The notes below the pieces were generated by a model. It searched no databases, was not told where the DNA came from, and worked only from the letters and a program-made list of their open reading frames with translations. The translations under genes and the position numbers were made by a program. This document shows, piece after piece, positions 14,601-26,164 of a DNA stretch of 64,000 nt (the stretch's first letter is position 1; each line of letters begins with the position of its first letter). The stretch comes from Zelopaecilomyces penicillatus. Lineage: Eukaryota; Ascomycota; Sordariomycetes; Hypocreales; Pseudodiploosporaceae. The DNA is taken from NCBI GenBank assembly GCA_005765155.1, contig VCCP01000001.1, forward strand, positions 4,030,001 through 4,094,000, in the 5' to 3' direction.

Positions 14601-17084
14601 CTGGGGCAAGAAGTAAACGGTTAACGTTGGTGCTGGTCAACCCACAGCTGTTATTGTGCACCAAGTTGTAGTTTATGCATAGCAGCAAAGCTGGCCACCC
14701 ACCCACCCTTGTCTATCAATGCGGCGTTACAGCGCGTCTCAGGCGCGAAGATCTTGTAATACTTCACATGCCTATCAGTACTATGTATCTGCTTGCTTGT
14801 CATTCTGGCCTCCGACTCCCCTGCTTCCTAGCCTCCCAACCCCTCTCTGTTTCTCCAGTAGGAGAACTTCAGCCTCACCACGTGCTCCCTCACGGCACGC
14901 ACTACGTACACGGCAGGACGAGAAACACTGTATCCGGAATTTTCTACCTGTCTGGACTGCAAGCATGCGGTTGGAATATTGCCATTGGCGGCCGGGGCTA
15001 TTGTTTACCCCTCTGCTGCCCTCTGCACCTACAGGTATGGTGATCCGTGCCTTGGCAAAACAAAAGCCCAATCGTTAGCAGCCGAATTGGTGGCTGGAAA
15101 AAATGGGGAGACGCAATGTTACCGTACGTACTCAGCTTGGATCTCAAGAGGGGAGGGGAGGGATTGGGATTGGGGGGGAGTGTGCCTGAGAGTTTGCTGT
15201 GCTGAGCTATTGCATTTGAGATGGTAGGGCGAAAGTGCTGCCCCCAGACAAGAAGAAAAGTTGACAAGTCATGTGGGACAAGCTGTACAATGCATGTGTC
15301 TTTTTCTGGGAATTGTTTTTCCTCTGTCCAGCACAGAGCAGATACAGGGTTAATGTCGCCTCCCAACCAGAGGCCAAACAGGGATGCCAATCAGACAAAG
15401 AGAAAAGCAAAGAAAAGTCGGAGGAGGAGGGACAAGAGTACGGAGTAGAGAGAAAAGTGGAATCCGACAACGGTGTGTTCGCAAGGTCTTGCTAGATTGA
15501 GAAAGGATCCCTCGGCGTTAGAAGGGGGTGGGTGTTATGCTGGCAGGGTTGCAAGGAACCAAACGAAAAGAGGAGGGAAAAAAAAGAGAGAGGGAAAAAA
15601 AAGGAAAAAAAAAAAAAAAAAACCACCAAGCCGATGTGCATGTCGTCTTTCATGCTTGGCACCAAAAAGAAAATGGGCGATGGGAAGATCGGAATTCGGC
15701 AGAGCAGGGGGGGCTCTCAATCGGATATGAGCCAGGAATAGTTACTGCCTACCTTAACTTAGCCATAGTCAAATGGAGCAAAAGGTTAAAAAAAAAAGTT
15801 TTTAGCATTGCGACAGGCCAAAAAAAGAATAGGGCAAGCAAAGACTCTTAGAGCCGTCTGTCTCCCAAGCGAAAAACACCCCTGGTCGTCCGCCGCCCAT
15901 CCCCCCGTCCCTCTCGCTTTCCAATGAGAAAGGGGAGAAGGATGTTGGGTAAAAAAAAAAAAACTTTTTTCTCCGTCATCTACCTGTTCAGAAACCGATA
16001 CAACCGAGGCAAGCAGGGGCGCCAGATTACAACCTACCTTACCTACCTACTACACACCCGAGGCAAGGCCGCTGCCGGGCCGTTGAATCGGTCCGTAAAG
16101 GCTTTTTTTTTTCTGGAGGCATATTTTGCTATTCGCAGATTATAGCCTCTAGTATTTATAGATATCCTGTTTTTTTTTTTTGTAACCAAGTACATGTACC
16201 TAACAATACTTATGTTTCTCATTATGGTTATAGAGACATAAAAAAACACCTTGATACTCAGTAGCATCCTCATGGGGGGAAGGAATCAGCTCTAAAACAA
16301 TCTTATTTCCGATCTTAGCTTGTCAACTAGTATGCATCACAAGAACATCACTAGTTTCATTTGCGCATCACATTAGCTTCGTGGGGTAACTTTTAACGTC
16401 GTAATTGTATTGCTTTTCTCACTAGCTGCGAATTACAGTATTCTATCAATAGCAAGTACTCAGTTGGAAGCACGAGTAGTTGTGGCGTCTCTCAGAACCC
16501 CAGGCTACTGCGAGACAAACAAAGAATCCAGTGTGCAGACAAGCAAAGCAAGTGGTAGCGGTATCAACACATAGGGACATGTGAACCACAACCAAACTCA
16601 CCAAACCCACAGCCATACATCTTTTCCACTCTATCGAAATATATCAACAACCGTACTGCATTGCGGTGGCACAGAGGCCATTGCCAATCTAACATTATCA
16701 TCAAGCAAGTATTTGACGCGGGTTGGGGACTCCCTTGAAACGCGTATAGCAAGATGCGTCCAAAACTGGGTAATATGAGAAAAGGGAAATAAAAAATAAG
16801 AGAAAAAAAAAAGGCCGTCAACAGCAAACCAAGTAACCTGTGGCCACGCACAATTGCGGGCTCATGTCTAGTAAAAAACATCCTGACCTCTATCAAACGC
16901 CGTTTGTGTGCCTTAGTGCCTTCATACGCTCATGCGGTCAAACGTATATGCAGAGCTCTGGGCGAGATGCTTGTTGTTCGTCTGGGTTGCGCATGATACA
17001 TTACCATCGCCGGTTGCCAAGCGGCATGTTGTTGGAGGAATTGGCTGAAGGAAGAGCGGTCAGCCCACGACGGATGCTGTTGCT
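2617..17084. other. Gene-poor region of about 14.5 kb
   Basis: No frame in this region shows a recognisable domain, a linked exon series or a convincing conserved protein on either strand. Composition is ordinary (not AT-collapsed), so it does not look like a RIP-destroyed transposon graveyard. It contains homopolymer runs (C at 5074-5083 and 14424-14434; 18 A at 15605-15622), short TACC/CTAC microrepeats (5381-5393, 16032-16051) and a single 198-codon open frame at 7122-7718 that I cannot identify. I found no convincing tRNA, 5S rRNA or spliceosomal RNA by eye. It could hold distal CON7 control elements, non-coding transcripts or fast-evolving small genes. Confidence 0.5.
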
Positions 17085-19518
17085 TTACCATCGGCGATAC
17101 CCACCTCTACCACCTCCACGGCCACGTCCAAAGCCACCGTATCCACGACCACCGCCGCCACCATAGCGCACCATCTCCGCCAGGCGAGGATCAATCTGTT
17201 GCTTGGCCTCCTGGAGGACATTGACAAGATCACGAGCCTGTTTCTGGTCTATTTCAAACACCGTTAGCTATCAAGGAGTAGCAAGAAAGGTCAATGGTAT
17301 CAAAGAAACTTACTGTCAGTGGTGAAGAAAGTAATGGCAGTTCCCAGCGCGCCGGCGCGGCCAGTACGTCCAATACGATGAATGTAATCCTCCGAATTGT
17401 TGGGGTAATCGTAATTCAGCACATGGGTGATGTTACGGACATCTTTACAGCAGGGGTTGGTTAGCAGACGAAGATGGGGGTATGTATAGCAACGATCCGG
17501 CGCGGGAATGTGAAGAGACGGCCTTTAGTAAATCGGCTATCCTGATCATGCTTCACTCCCTGGTAGGTTCGGGGCAATCCAAGTGCGTCAAATGCCATCC
17601 TGGGGATAATATGCGGCCACTGGGTCCTCGGATTTTGGGAGCCTTGGGAGACAAGCTTGATCGGGTCAAGAAATGCCCACCTCCACACTCGTACCACGGA
17701 AGTGAAAACGGTACAAGGGCAGAAATACGAGTATAGCAATTGGGGAAAGCTACACAACGGATCAAGACTCCATGAGTTTGAGAACCATGTGGACACGGAT
17801 TATGTCAGGCAATAATATCGCACAGTGAAGAGAGCCCCTAGATACAAGAGTAAAGTGCAGCAAGTGCATTGCCGGAAGGTTGCCAAGGAGGAGGGGGGAT
17901 GAGGGGGAGGGTCTGATACATACCAATACCACGCGATGCCACGTCGGTAGCAACCATGATGGGGCTCTTTCCACCCTTGAACTGGTCAAGGACCCAATCA
18001 CGCTCGTTTTGCTGTTTGTCTCCGTGAATGGCTAAAAGGGGATATTAGTCTTAACGTCACTTTATATCATGAAGATGAGACAGATGAGTAACTTACACAG
18101 CGCTGGCCAGCCGTCTTGACGGAGGAAGCGAGTAATGTCGTCAGCTACACGCTTGGTTCCAACGAAGATGAGGATCTTGTTCTCCTTGTTCTCCATGACC
18201 TTTTCGAGATGCTTGATCATCTTGTCACGCTTCTCCATTTCGCTCACAACCTCCACAATCTGGGTAATTCTGTGGTTGGCAGCCAGGTCCATGGAACCAA
18301 TGTTGACCTGGATGAAATCATGTTGGAAATCAGCAGCCATGGCACGGACCTCCTTGGGCCAAGTAGCCGACCACATGAGAGTCTGTCGGTCAGGTCGAAT
18401 CTGTTCAATAATTTTGCGAATCTGAGGCTCAAAACCCATGTCAAGCATACGATCAGCCTCGTCCAGAACGAGATAGGTGACTCGGCGCAGATTCGTCTTG
18501 CCAGCCTCAAGCATGTCGATCAAACGACCAGGAGTTGCAATGCAAACCTCAACACCACGAGAAAGATCGCGAATCTGGGGCCCCTTGGGAACACCGCCAT
18601 AAACGCAGGTGTTGCGGATACGTGATGAGCGACCGAACTTTGTGATTTCCTGCTGAATCTGGACAGCAAGTTCACGAGTTGGTGCAAGGACGAGAACAAT
18701 GGGGCCATCACCAGGAGCCAAGAGCGGCTGGGCGTTGATGTGAACGATAGCAGGAAGGCAGTAGGTAAGGGTCTTTCCAGATCCAGTCTCGGCAATACCG
18801 ACAACATCTCGTCCGGAGAGAGCCATGGGCCAGCCTTGAGACTGAATTGCTGTGGGAGCTGGGAAACCTTGTGCCTTGACCTCATCCATGACATATCGAG
18901 GGAATCCAGCCTCATCGAAAGTCTCGACAGGTTTGGGAACATTGGAACCAGCAATAGTCATCTGTTGTTTCTGTCGGAAGGCATCTACCTCGGCGGCGGA
19001 ACGGTTCGCAACATCCTCGTGAGCCTTGTAGAAGTCCTTCTCGAATTTAGGCAGGGAAGTCAAGTCTAGGTGGCGGTTAGAAAACACACGAATCATGCAA
19101 ATAACGAGTATCAAGAGTTGACTTACCCCATTCTTGCTTGTGCAGACCAGCGCCAAGATTGCTCATACGGTCACCGCCGCCGGCGCCAAATCCACCACCA
19201 AAGCCGCCACGACTGTAGAAATTTGTTAGCTCGAATGCTCATAATACTGGAGATGTTATTTGGTGATGATCTGACTGCGAACAAGACGCTGCCAGATATC
19301 AAAGGAGTTTCATGATGCACTTACCCTCCACCGAAACCGCCGCCGCCGCCGCCATAGCCACCTCCTCCGAATCCATTTCGGTCACCGCCGCGATCATTGC
19401 GATCACGACCGTAGCCGCCACCACCTCCACGACCACCGCCGCCGTAACCACCACGGTCACCACCACGGTCATCACCGTAGCCGCCGCCGTTGGAACGTCC
19501 GCCGCCGTAGCCAGACAT
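17085..19518 (-). CDS. DBP2: ATP-dependent DEAD-box RNA helicase DBP2 (p68/DDX5 family)
   Basis: Six exons on the minus strand: 19325-19518, 19127-19212, 18097-19065, 17924-18031, 17314-17442, 17085-17248; 549 residues. A Gly/Arg/Tyr-rich N-terminus is followed by two RecA-like lobes with all helicase motifs: the Q-motif region, AETGSGKT (Walker A), PTRELAVQI, TPGRL, LDEADRML (DEAD), WSATWPKEV (SAT), ILIFVGTKR, ATDVASRGIG and HRIGRTGRAG. The tail is RGG-rich and ends GGRGGYRRW, as in the fungal DBP2 proteins. The family unwinds RNA in the nucleus and acts in rRNA processing, mRNP assembly and nonsense-mediated decay. Four introns are 61-112 nt; the fourth is 481 nt (see separate entry). The CAT at 19516-19518 starts the only frame with the Gly-rich leader. 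Confidence 0.96.
17443..17923 (-). other. Unusually long fourth intron of DBP2
   Basis: The intron begins GTATGT directly after the codons for ASRGIG and ends CTGTAAAG, with a CTAAC branch-like site about 20 nt before the acceptor. It is 481 nt long against 61-112 nt for the other four introns of the gene. After the donor there is a C-rich stretch. Yeast DBP2 and vertebrate p68 genes are known to carry a conserved, large intron used in autoregulation; I infer, but cannot show, that this is the same one. Confidence 0.8.
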
Positions 19519-20763
19519 GTTGGGTAGAATGTGAGTGTGTGGCGAGTTTTTCAGGGTTGAACGCGAGTTCTTCGTTCAGTACGCGGGAAAGGGGGGAAGA
19601 AAAGAGGGAAAGGACGTCGTACAAAACTGTATGACAGGGAGATGTGATGATTTTTTTTTCCTCGGGGGTTGTGTTGATGAAAAGGAGAGAAAAAAGGGTT
19701 CAGCTGGAGGGGGGGCGCTGTTGGGGGGGAAATGGAGATTTGTTTGTAACGGGAGAAAGTTGGATGGGCGTTTTTGGCTGCGCCTGATTTTTTTTTTCCC
19801 TTTCACTTTCCGCCTGCGCTTTGCAATTTTTTAGGCGCTAAGAAAACTTCGCGGCCGCGCCGATAAGTACGTATCGATAGTGGCGAAGCTGCTGATGTAA
19901 TCGATAGGCACAGTGTGCACTGTGCATTGATTGATTGGTCCTTGGTCGGTTCAACTCGCCCTACCTACCCTGAATGACGACAGTCACGATGAGAAGACGG
20001 GTTTGAGAAGATAACTATTGGCGCTGTGCGGCAGTTGGAAAATTTAAGTATGTTATTTTGACTTCATATATACATATATTAATAGTAGCGTTATCAATAT
20101 GTGTTAACAACATAATGTTTGGAGTAAATGTGTATGGTCTTCTAAGTAGATGCCATAACTTATCAATGTGCCTCGATATATCATGACATTCGTACATAAT
20201 AGTAGCCAAACCCACCAACATGCTATTAGGATCCCCTGTTACTTACATCCAGACAGGGGATTGCGATTTATGTAATCCATAAAGTTGACATCATCATCAA
20301 ATTAGAAACACACACACGGCCCCGCTGCGGATGTAGATATTCAAGTTCATGATGATTGCAATGTCCAAAATGGTAATACACAATGCACACAGAAAAGTTT
20401 GGCATCATCGCAAATCATGTCATCGACAATCGTGTCTTTATTTTCCCAGCCTTGGTCCAAAGATACAGCGAAGCATATAAAGTCACAAAAAGACACAACC
20501 AAAAAAGGTCAAATGCATCCGAACCCCCCCCAATCCGGGGCCTGGTCCCATAACCCAAACGTCCATTAGCCTTGCGTGACCGGATCCAGGCCCAATTCTA
20601 TATATCATTAAACACACGGGGGTTTCCACAACCTGCTCATAGGCCCTCACCCGAAGACGCCTAACAAGTAAGGCAAAAAAAACTACTGTAGGCATGGTGT
20701 TTGGGGGTGGGGAAGAGCACTATCATGCACTTCCAATATTACAGTGTTTTTTTAATAATTGGG
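19519..20763. other. DBP2 promoter and NADH dehydrogenase 3' flank
   Basis: No gene seen. Just upstream of DBP2 the plus strand is G-rich with T runs. At 19908-19925 an 8-bp inverted repeat (GCACAGTG, 2-nt spacer, CACTGTGC) lies beside two ATCGATAG copies near 19873 and 19900. A CGATGAG, resembling the PAC element of ribosome-biogenesis genes, sits at 19987-19993. These are motif observations without functional proof. Confidence 0.4.
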
Positions 20764-22686
20764 TTACTCTCGGGAAACATCGCGACCGAAAGCCTTGGAC
20801 TTGAGCCAATCCAAGATGACGAGGACACGATTTCGAGCTGCAAAAAAAAGGTCATCAGTTTAACATGTCTAGGGTTGAAAAAAATAAAATAAAACGGAGA
20901 TGGGAGGGTGAGATCAGGGCGGAAACTTACTGCTGAAGCACATGGATAGGTAGGCGCTTCTCCAAAACAGATAGGTCAAGCTACCACCAGTGGCAAAGTT
21001 GCCATTCAACCAGCTAACATCGGCGACAGCCTTGTCGCTACCAATATAGGCCAAGCTGCCTTGGTGACTGTATTTGAAAGGCTTAACGTCCCGGATCTTC
21101 TTCAACTGTCTCTCCAGCAGTTCAATCTCCTGAGCAGCCTCTGCTGAATTGGTGGTGACCAAGTTCATCTTGCTGCTCAGCTCATGGACACGGTTTTCGT
21201 GATTCTCCGTCTTGGCCATGTTGTTGAACAGTCGGCCAAGGAAACTACCCTCCTGAGAAGCAACCTGAGCAGTGGGGGCATAGCCAGCAACCGCACAATC
21301 GCCAATGGCCCAGATATCGCGAGTTCCCTGTACGACAAGGTACTCATTGACAGCAAGACCACGACGAGAGTCCTTTTGTGCGGGAATCTTGGTCATGAGG
21401 TCTTTGACAATAGGTCGGACGGCGTTTCCGGTAGCCCAGACGAGCAGACCGTAGGGGATCACAACTCGCTCCCTGGTGCCGTCAGGGTGAGAGATTTCAG
21501 CCTCTACGGTGGTATCCGTGACCTTCTTGACCATGGTCTTGGTCTTGATGTCAATCTTTTCCTCACGCAGGGTGTTTTCGGTGTAGTCAATCAGCTGCTT
21601 CGAGAAGGAGGGAAGCACGTTGGGAAGAGCCTCAATGAGAGTGACCTTGAAGCGTGGGCTGATATCAGGAACCAGCTTCTTGATATCCTCCTCGAAGAAG
21701 TCCTGGAGCTCGCCAGCAAACTCGACGCCTGTAGGCCCGCCGCCAACGACGACCATGTGCATGAGACGGTTGACCTCCTCGGCAGACTGTCCCTTGAACG
21801 CGGCTGTTTCGACGCAGTCCATGATCTTCTTGCGGATCCGCTGGGCATCATTGATCTCCTTGAGAAAGCAGCTATGCTCCCTCACACCGGGAATGCCGAA
21901 CGTTGCGTTTTCAGCACCAACACCAACCACGAGCATATCATAAGGAATCTCGGTTTCCGATGTTGCGCCTTTGATCTCAGAGCTGTCGGTAACCTTGATG
22001 ACCTTGCGGTCGGGATCAATAGAAGTAGCCTCGGCTTCGTAGTACTTGGCTGCGGCCTTTTTGCTTCGGAGGATAGCCCGAACGGGCTCCATGATGGAGC
22101 GGTGCTCGATTGTGCCCGTTGTGCAAGATGGCAGCAGAGGGGTGAAGAGGAAGTAGTTGCGCGGCGAGACAACGACGACATTGTAGTTTGAGGTATCAAG
22201 GTTCTTCAAGAGGGAAACAGAGCCCCAGCCAGTACCTGCTGATGGTTAATGATCTTTCTTGCCCATGCTGGTATTTTTCACGCGCATCATAGCTGCAAAC
22301 ATGGAGAGCTCACCTAGAATGACCAGAGTCTTCTTCGTAGGGTCCGGCTGGTACTGTTCATCCGGGTGGCGGTCTTGGTAGACAGTGTAGAAAGTATATG
22401 CGACGAGTCCACCGACGGAGAGGTATGTGATTCTCCATGTCCACCTTAGAGTCCTTCGCAACTTGCCAGGCTTTGGCTTGGGAGCCTCATCAGCGTAAGC
22501 CCTCCGGAAGGCAATACGGCCAGAATTGGCCAGCCTCATGGCGACAGTCGGCCTCGCAGCGGATTGCAACATGCTCGCCCTTGAAGACGCCGTCGACATG
22601 GCTCTGGATGCGACGATGCGGCCGCAGCTGGGGCTCCATTGGCCTGCTTTGGAGAAGGCCCTCATGGCCTGCGCAGGTGAAGCCAT
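20764..22686 (-). CDS. Mitochondrial alternative (type II) NADH dehydrogenase, external Nde type
   Basis: Exons 22314-22686, 20931-22235 and 20764-20837 on the minus strand, 583 residues. The N-terminus is Arg/Ser/Ala-rich with few acids, like a mitochondrial presequence, followed by one hydrophobic segment (ITYLSVGGLVAYTFYTVY, about residues 88-105), as in externally facing NDE enzymes. LVILGTGWG and VVVGGGPTG are the two dinucleotide-binding folds; DIWAIGDCAV is the FAD-contacting motif; the last 40 residues carry the amphipathic membrane-anchoring tail (LTYLFWRSAYLSMCFS). NDH-2 enzymes oxidise NADH and reduce ubiquinone without pumping protons. No EF-hand insertion is visible, so it is not the Ca-binding NDE1 type of Neurospora. 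External versus internal location is inferred from the anchor segment. A 335-codon open frame on the opposite strand is a mirror of this gene. Confidence 0.93.
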
Positions 22687-25600
22687 TCGCTTCGTTTGTC
22701 GTTTTTCGGCGGGCTCCGGTGCCGGATCTGCAAATCAAAAAGTAGGCAATGAAACCAAAAGTTGTCCGGCTATCGACGAACAACAACGGCAACGACGTGT
22801 AATATGTTGGGAAAATGATAACACGATTCGATCGTAGAGGCACCCCAGTCGAGAGCTGGCAGGGCTTCTGCGCAATTGGTCTGATGGAAGCTTTGGAATT
22901 TTGGCTGCGCTAGGGCTAAGGGAAGGGGAATTGAAGCTTGCAGCTCTGGGTTGGTAGGGGTTTTCTGAAAGACACTCCCATTCGCCAGCCCTCTAAGAGA
23001 AAAAAATTATTAATGACGCAGTTTTTTTCTTCTTAACGATTAGCATCCACTTCTTTGCGCGAATCTCGCCATCCTTGTTATCCACTGCGATAAGGCATTC
23101 TACATTTTTATTCCATTTTATTATGACTCAATCTATTAGAAACCCTCCCAAAAGCGTTGATATTTACCATGATTAGATAGCTGTGCGGGCCCACTGTTTA
23201 GTTTGTGCCACAATCATGTGCGGCGCATCAACGCCAGCGAAGCTTTGACTGACGGGCGGACGGGAGCTGATCGGGCGCAATAGCCTTTCAATGCATTACG
23301 GGGAGATAAGTGAGGATGCTAATTAAGAGGTACAAGTAAATGGCGGCTCTGATTGATTGATTGATTGCTTGATTAATTGATTGATTGATGTTTGGCACCT
23401 CTGCGCTCCGTGTTCCCCCGGCCTCTGAGCCAGTCAAATGCCGTGATTGCGCCGTCAAGTTCTTGCCGAGGCTGACCCTCAAATCGCTCCAGGTTGGCTT
23501 CTCCCTTGCAGGATCGAGGCTGTCCCACAGGCTACAGCTGTTCGCGCGATATCGGAAATTCGGAATCGTATAAGAGAGCCGTGTGACTCTTTGTAGTGCG
23601 CCGAGTTCCTCCTCGCGGCTCAACTTGCTTCGACACGTGTCAGACCTCCGATTTTCCCCATGTTTTGGGAGAGCTTCAGTCGGTACTTGAGATGGCCGCT
23701 GCGAATCATCAGCCATTGGCACTTGCTAACAGGTAAATTGCACTGGGATGTAGATTCAAATCAATTCATGTCGTCGGCAACAATGTAGCCACCAATCTGT
23801 CGGGTCTGGGCGGATAAGAGCCTCTGTCTTGATCATCCTGCAGGTTTACCATTTCCATGCAAAATCACATCACCCACAGAACGCATCCGGCATCGTCCTC
23901 ATTGAGTCAAGCCGGCAGACCGACAGGACGCCGCAGCGAACAGGGACATAGCAAGCATCACAGTACAGCATGCGTGAACCATCCAAGTCGATCATGTTTG
24001 TCACATTCAGTCCGTCTACCCACTCCCCCGAACCTATACCCCAGGACGCCCGTATTCTTTTCCAAAGTCCTTGTCCAATGTTGCCATAGGCCTCCGACCC
24101 CCACACTGTTTTGCTGGAACTGTGAAAAGACCGCCAAGGATGATACGCTTGCTGTGACAGAAAAATGTGCCCACTCGCGGAACTATGCACTCGGGACGTT
24201 CGGGAGGCCCGTCTAACTTGAATCGATCCTCGTCCATACTTGACCTCTTTTATTGACGACGAAAGCGTTGTTGGAGCAGCCTTTAAGCAGTAAGCATCGC
24301 TCACCCGAACACACACACATGAGAGGGTTGCCTGCGACCGGATGAAGCTTGGGCGGTGTTGCAGACGCGGTTCACATGTAACCGTCAATATGTAGTATAT
24401 TATAGTTTTTGCTCGCCGAATGGTTCTTTCCAAACTGCTGGACGGATATTCTTGCTTGTCTAGATTCCTTGCATGAAGCGCATTTCCCATTTAGATTTTC
24501 CTGGATCTTCCCACACGGCGTTCCCACATGGAGAGAAGAGACCAGGCAGTTGTGATCATATGCTTTTGCAATATATTTGGCTTTATGATCCAGAGGCTTT
24601 CGCCAATGCCCGAGACTGTTTCATCGGCTCCACCAGCCACCACCGGTTGAGCGACCAACTTCATCTATTTGATCAACGCCACTCGATGGTGTGTGTGTAT
24701 GTTTATGTGTATGGTTGCGCGTTTGTGTACGAAATTGATAAGTCAAGTTGGTGGTTCAATTCAGTTGTAACCGCACATTCATTCAACTTGAAGGATACGG
24801 CCACGCCATTAGATTGTGTGTGCGTGTTGTGGTTGCGCGTTTGCGTACGACGTCAGTAGTTCAGTTCAGCGATGACCATATATTCAACTTGAAGAAGGAT
24901 AACCATGGACATGAACGTGCCATTTTCTCATCAAATGAAGCTGTTTCGCAAGGTCACACTCACAAGGAACAACAGTCGGGACTTTGTTGGTTTGCTGGCA
25001 GTTGGAGACTTGGAGTAGCAGCAGCAGCAACAGTATCAGGAATTGATTATGTAAAGCTTCGGGAACATCAACCCAAGCCAAGTAACCCCAACCCCAGCAA
25101 CCCTGCAAGCTAGCAACTTGGCACTGCTTCTGAAACTACACACGCACACTCTGCGACGCTGGAACCCATCCTCTCCTTGTCGCATGTTTGCGTCTTTGCG
25201 CCCTCTGTCCAATGGCAGCGACACACGCAGGGCATCCCTGGCTCTATTCGTTTGAGCTTCGCCAATGCCCTGTCCTTGGCCTCTGACGCTGCCGGCAGAG
25301 ATTCCAGTTCCCACAACAGTGACAACACCAAGCTTCTGACCAAGCCTCCATCACCAGTACACAGGTGTCTTGGCCGCGATCAGACTCCCCCTCTCCCCCC
25401 AAAGCACTCCTTCGGGTGCTCGGGCAAGACATGCCAGCTTGTTTGAAGGTCGCTCATGGCCGACCAGTTGCCTGCCCAGTGCTGCTCTATCTCGCGAGAA
25501 ACATTCCCAACTCTCCATACCTATAGATTTTACTGGCCGAACCCACCATCCCCCCTGTGCGGCTTCCAATCACCAGGAGCCCCTCTTCGTAGCAATCGTC

Positions 25601-26164
25601 ATGCGTTCTGAGATGGGGGTGTTTGAGCAAGCCTCTACCCCCTGGTTGACGACGAGTGGCCCGATCGGCGTTTGTTGTTCCAAGTTATAGATTCTGCTCG
25701 CCTTCCATATTCCTACGCCGATGGCACGGCACAACCTAACCGTTGAATCCTCCATTGTCTTTTTGTCTTTCGTTTCCCCTCCCTTTTCCTTGCTTTAACT
25801 CAGAGCCAAGGAATCTTGTTTTTGGGCTTCTTGGCTTTGTTCCATCTCCCTTTGCGTTCTTTCATCTTGTTTCTGTTCTTTTCTTTGAGGCGGGTCCTTT
25901 CGCTATTTTCGTCCACTTCTGTCGTCCATGCTTCACCCTTTACCATTTTCATTCTTGTCTTCTTTTCCTTCACGTGTGGTCTGTGTCCCCGTAAGGATCT
26001 AATATCTCTGGAACACTCGAGAGTAGTCTTGCTACTCCTTTTGTTGTTTATCATCTCCGGCAGCCCATTGTGATGTTATAGAGGGGACGGCTACTTACAT
26101 TCATCCCGCACTCCCTCGAGTTCGACCACGAGCGTAGGCTCGAGTTGCACGGAAAACACAAATC
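22687..26164. other. Intergenic region between divergent genes
   Basis: About 3.5 kb between the starts of the NADH dehydrogenase (minus) and the membrane protein (plus), so it must contain both promoters. No convincing gene. Apart from a GATT microsatellite, the last 400 bp before 26165 are rich in CTTT/CCCTTT pyrimidine tracts on the plus strand, typical of promoters and leaders of filamentous fungi. Confidence 0.5.
23351..23389 (+). repeat. GATT tetranucleotide microsatellite
   Basis: Imperfect tandem array of GATT with two variant units (GCTT, AATT) in the NADH dehydrogenase upstream region. Confidence 0.8.

Noticed and set aside
21184..22191. 335-codon open frame on the plus strand
   Set aside because: Lies exactly opposite the NADH dehydrogenase exon; it has no domain and mirrors that gene's codon pattern (a shadow frame).
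23288..23722. 144-codon frame on the minus strand
   Set aside because: Its C-terminal part (INQSINQAINQSI) is a translation of the GATT microsatellite; the rest has no recognisable content.
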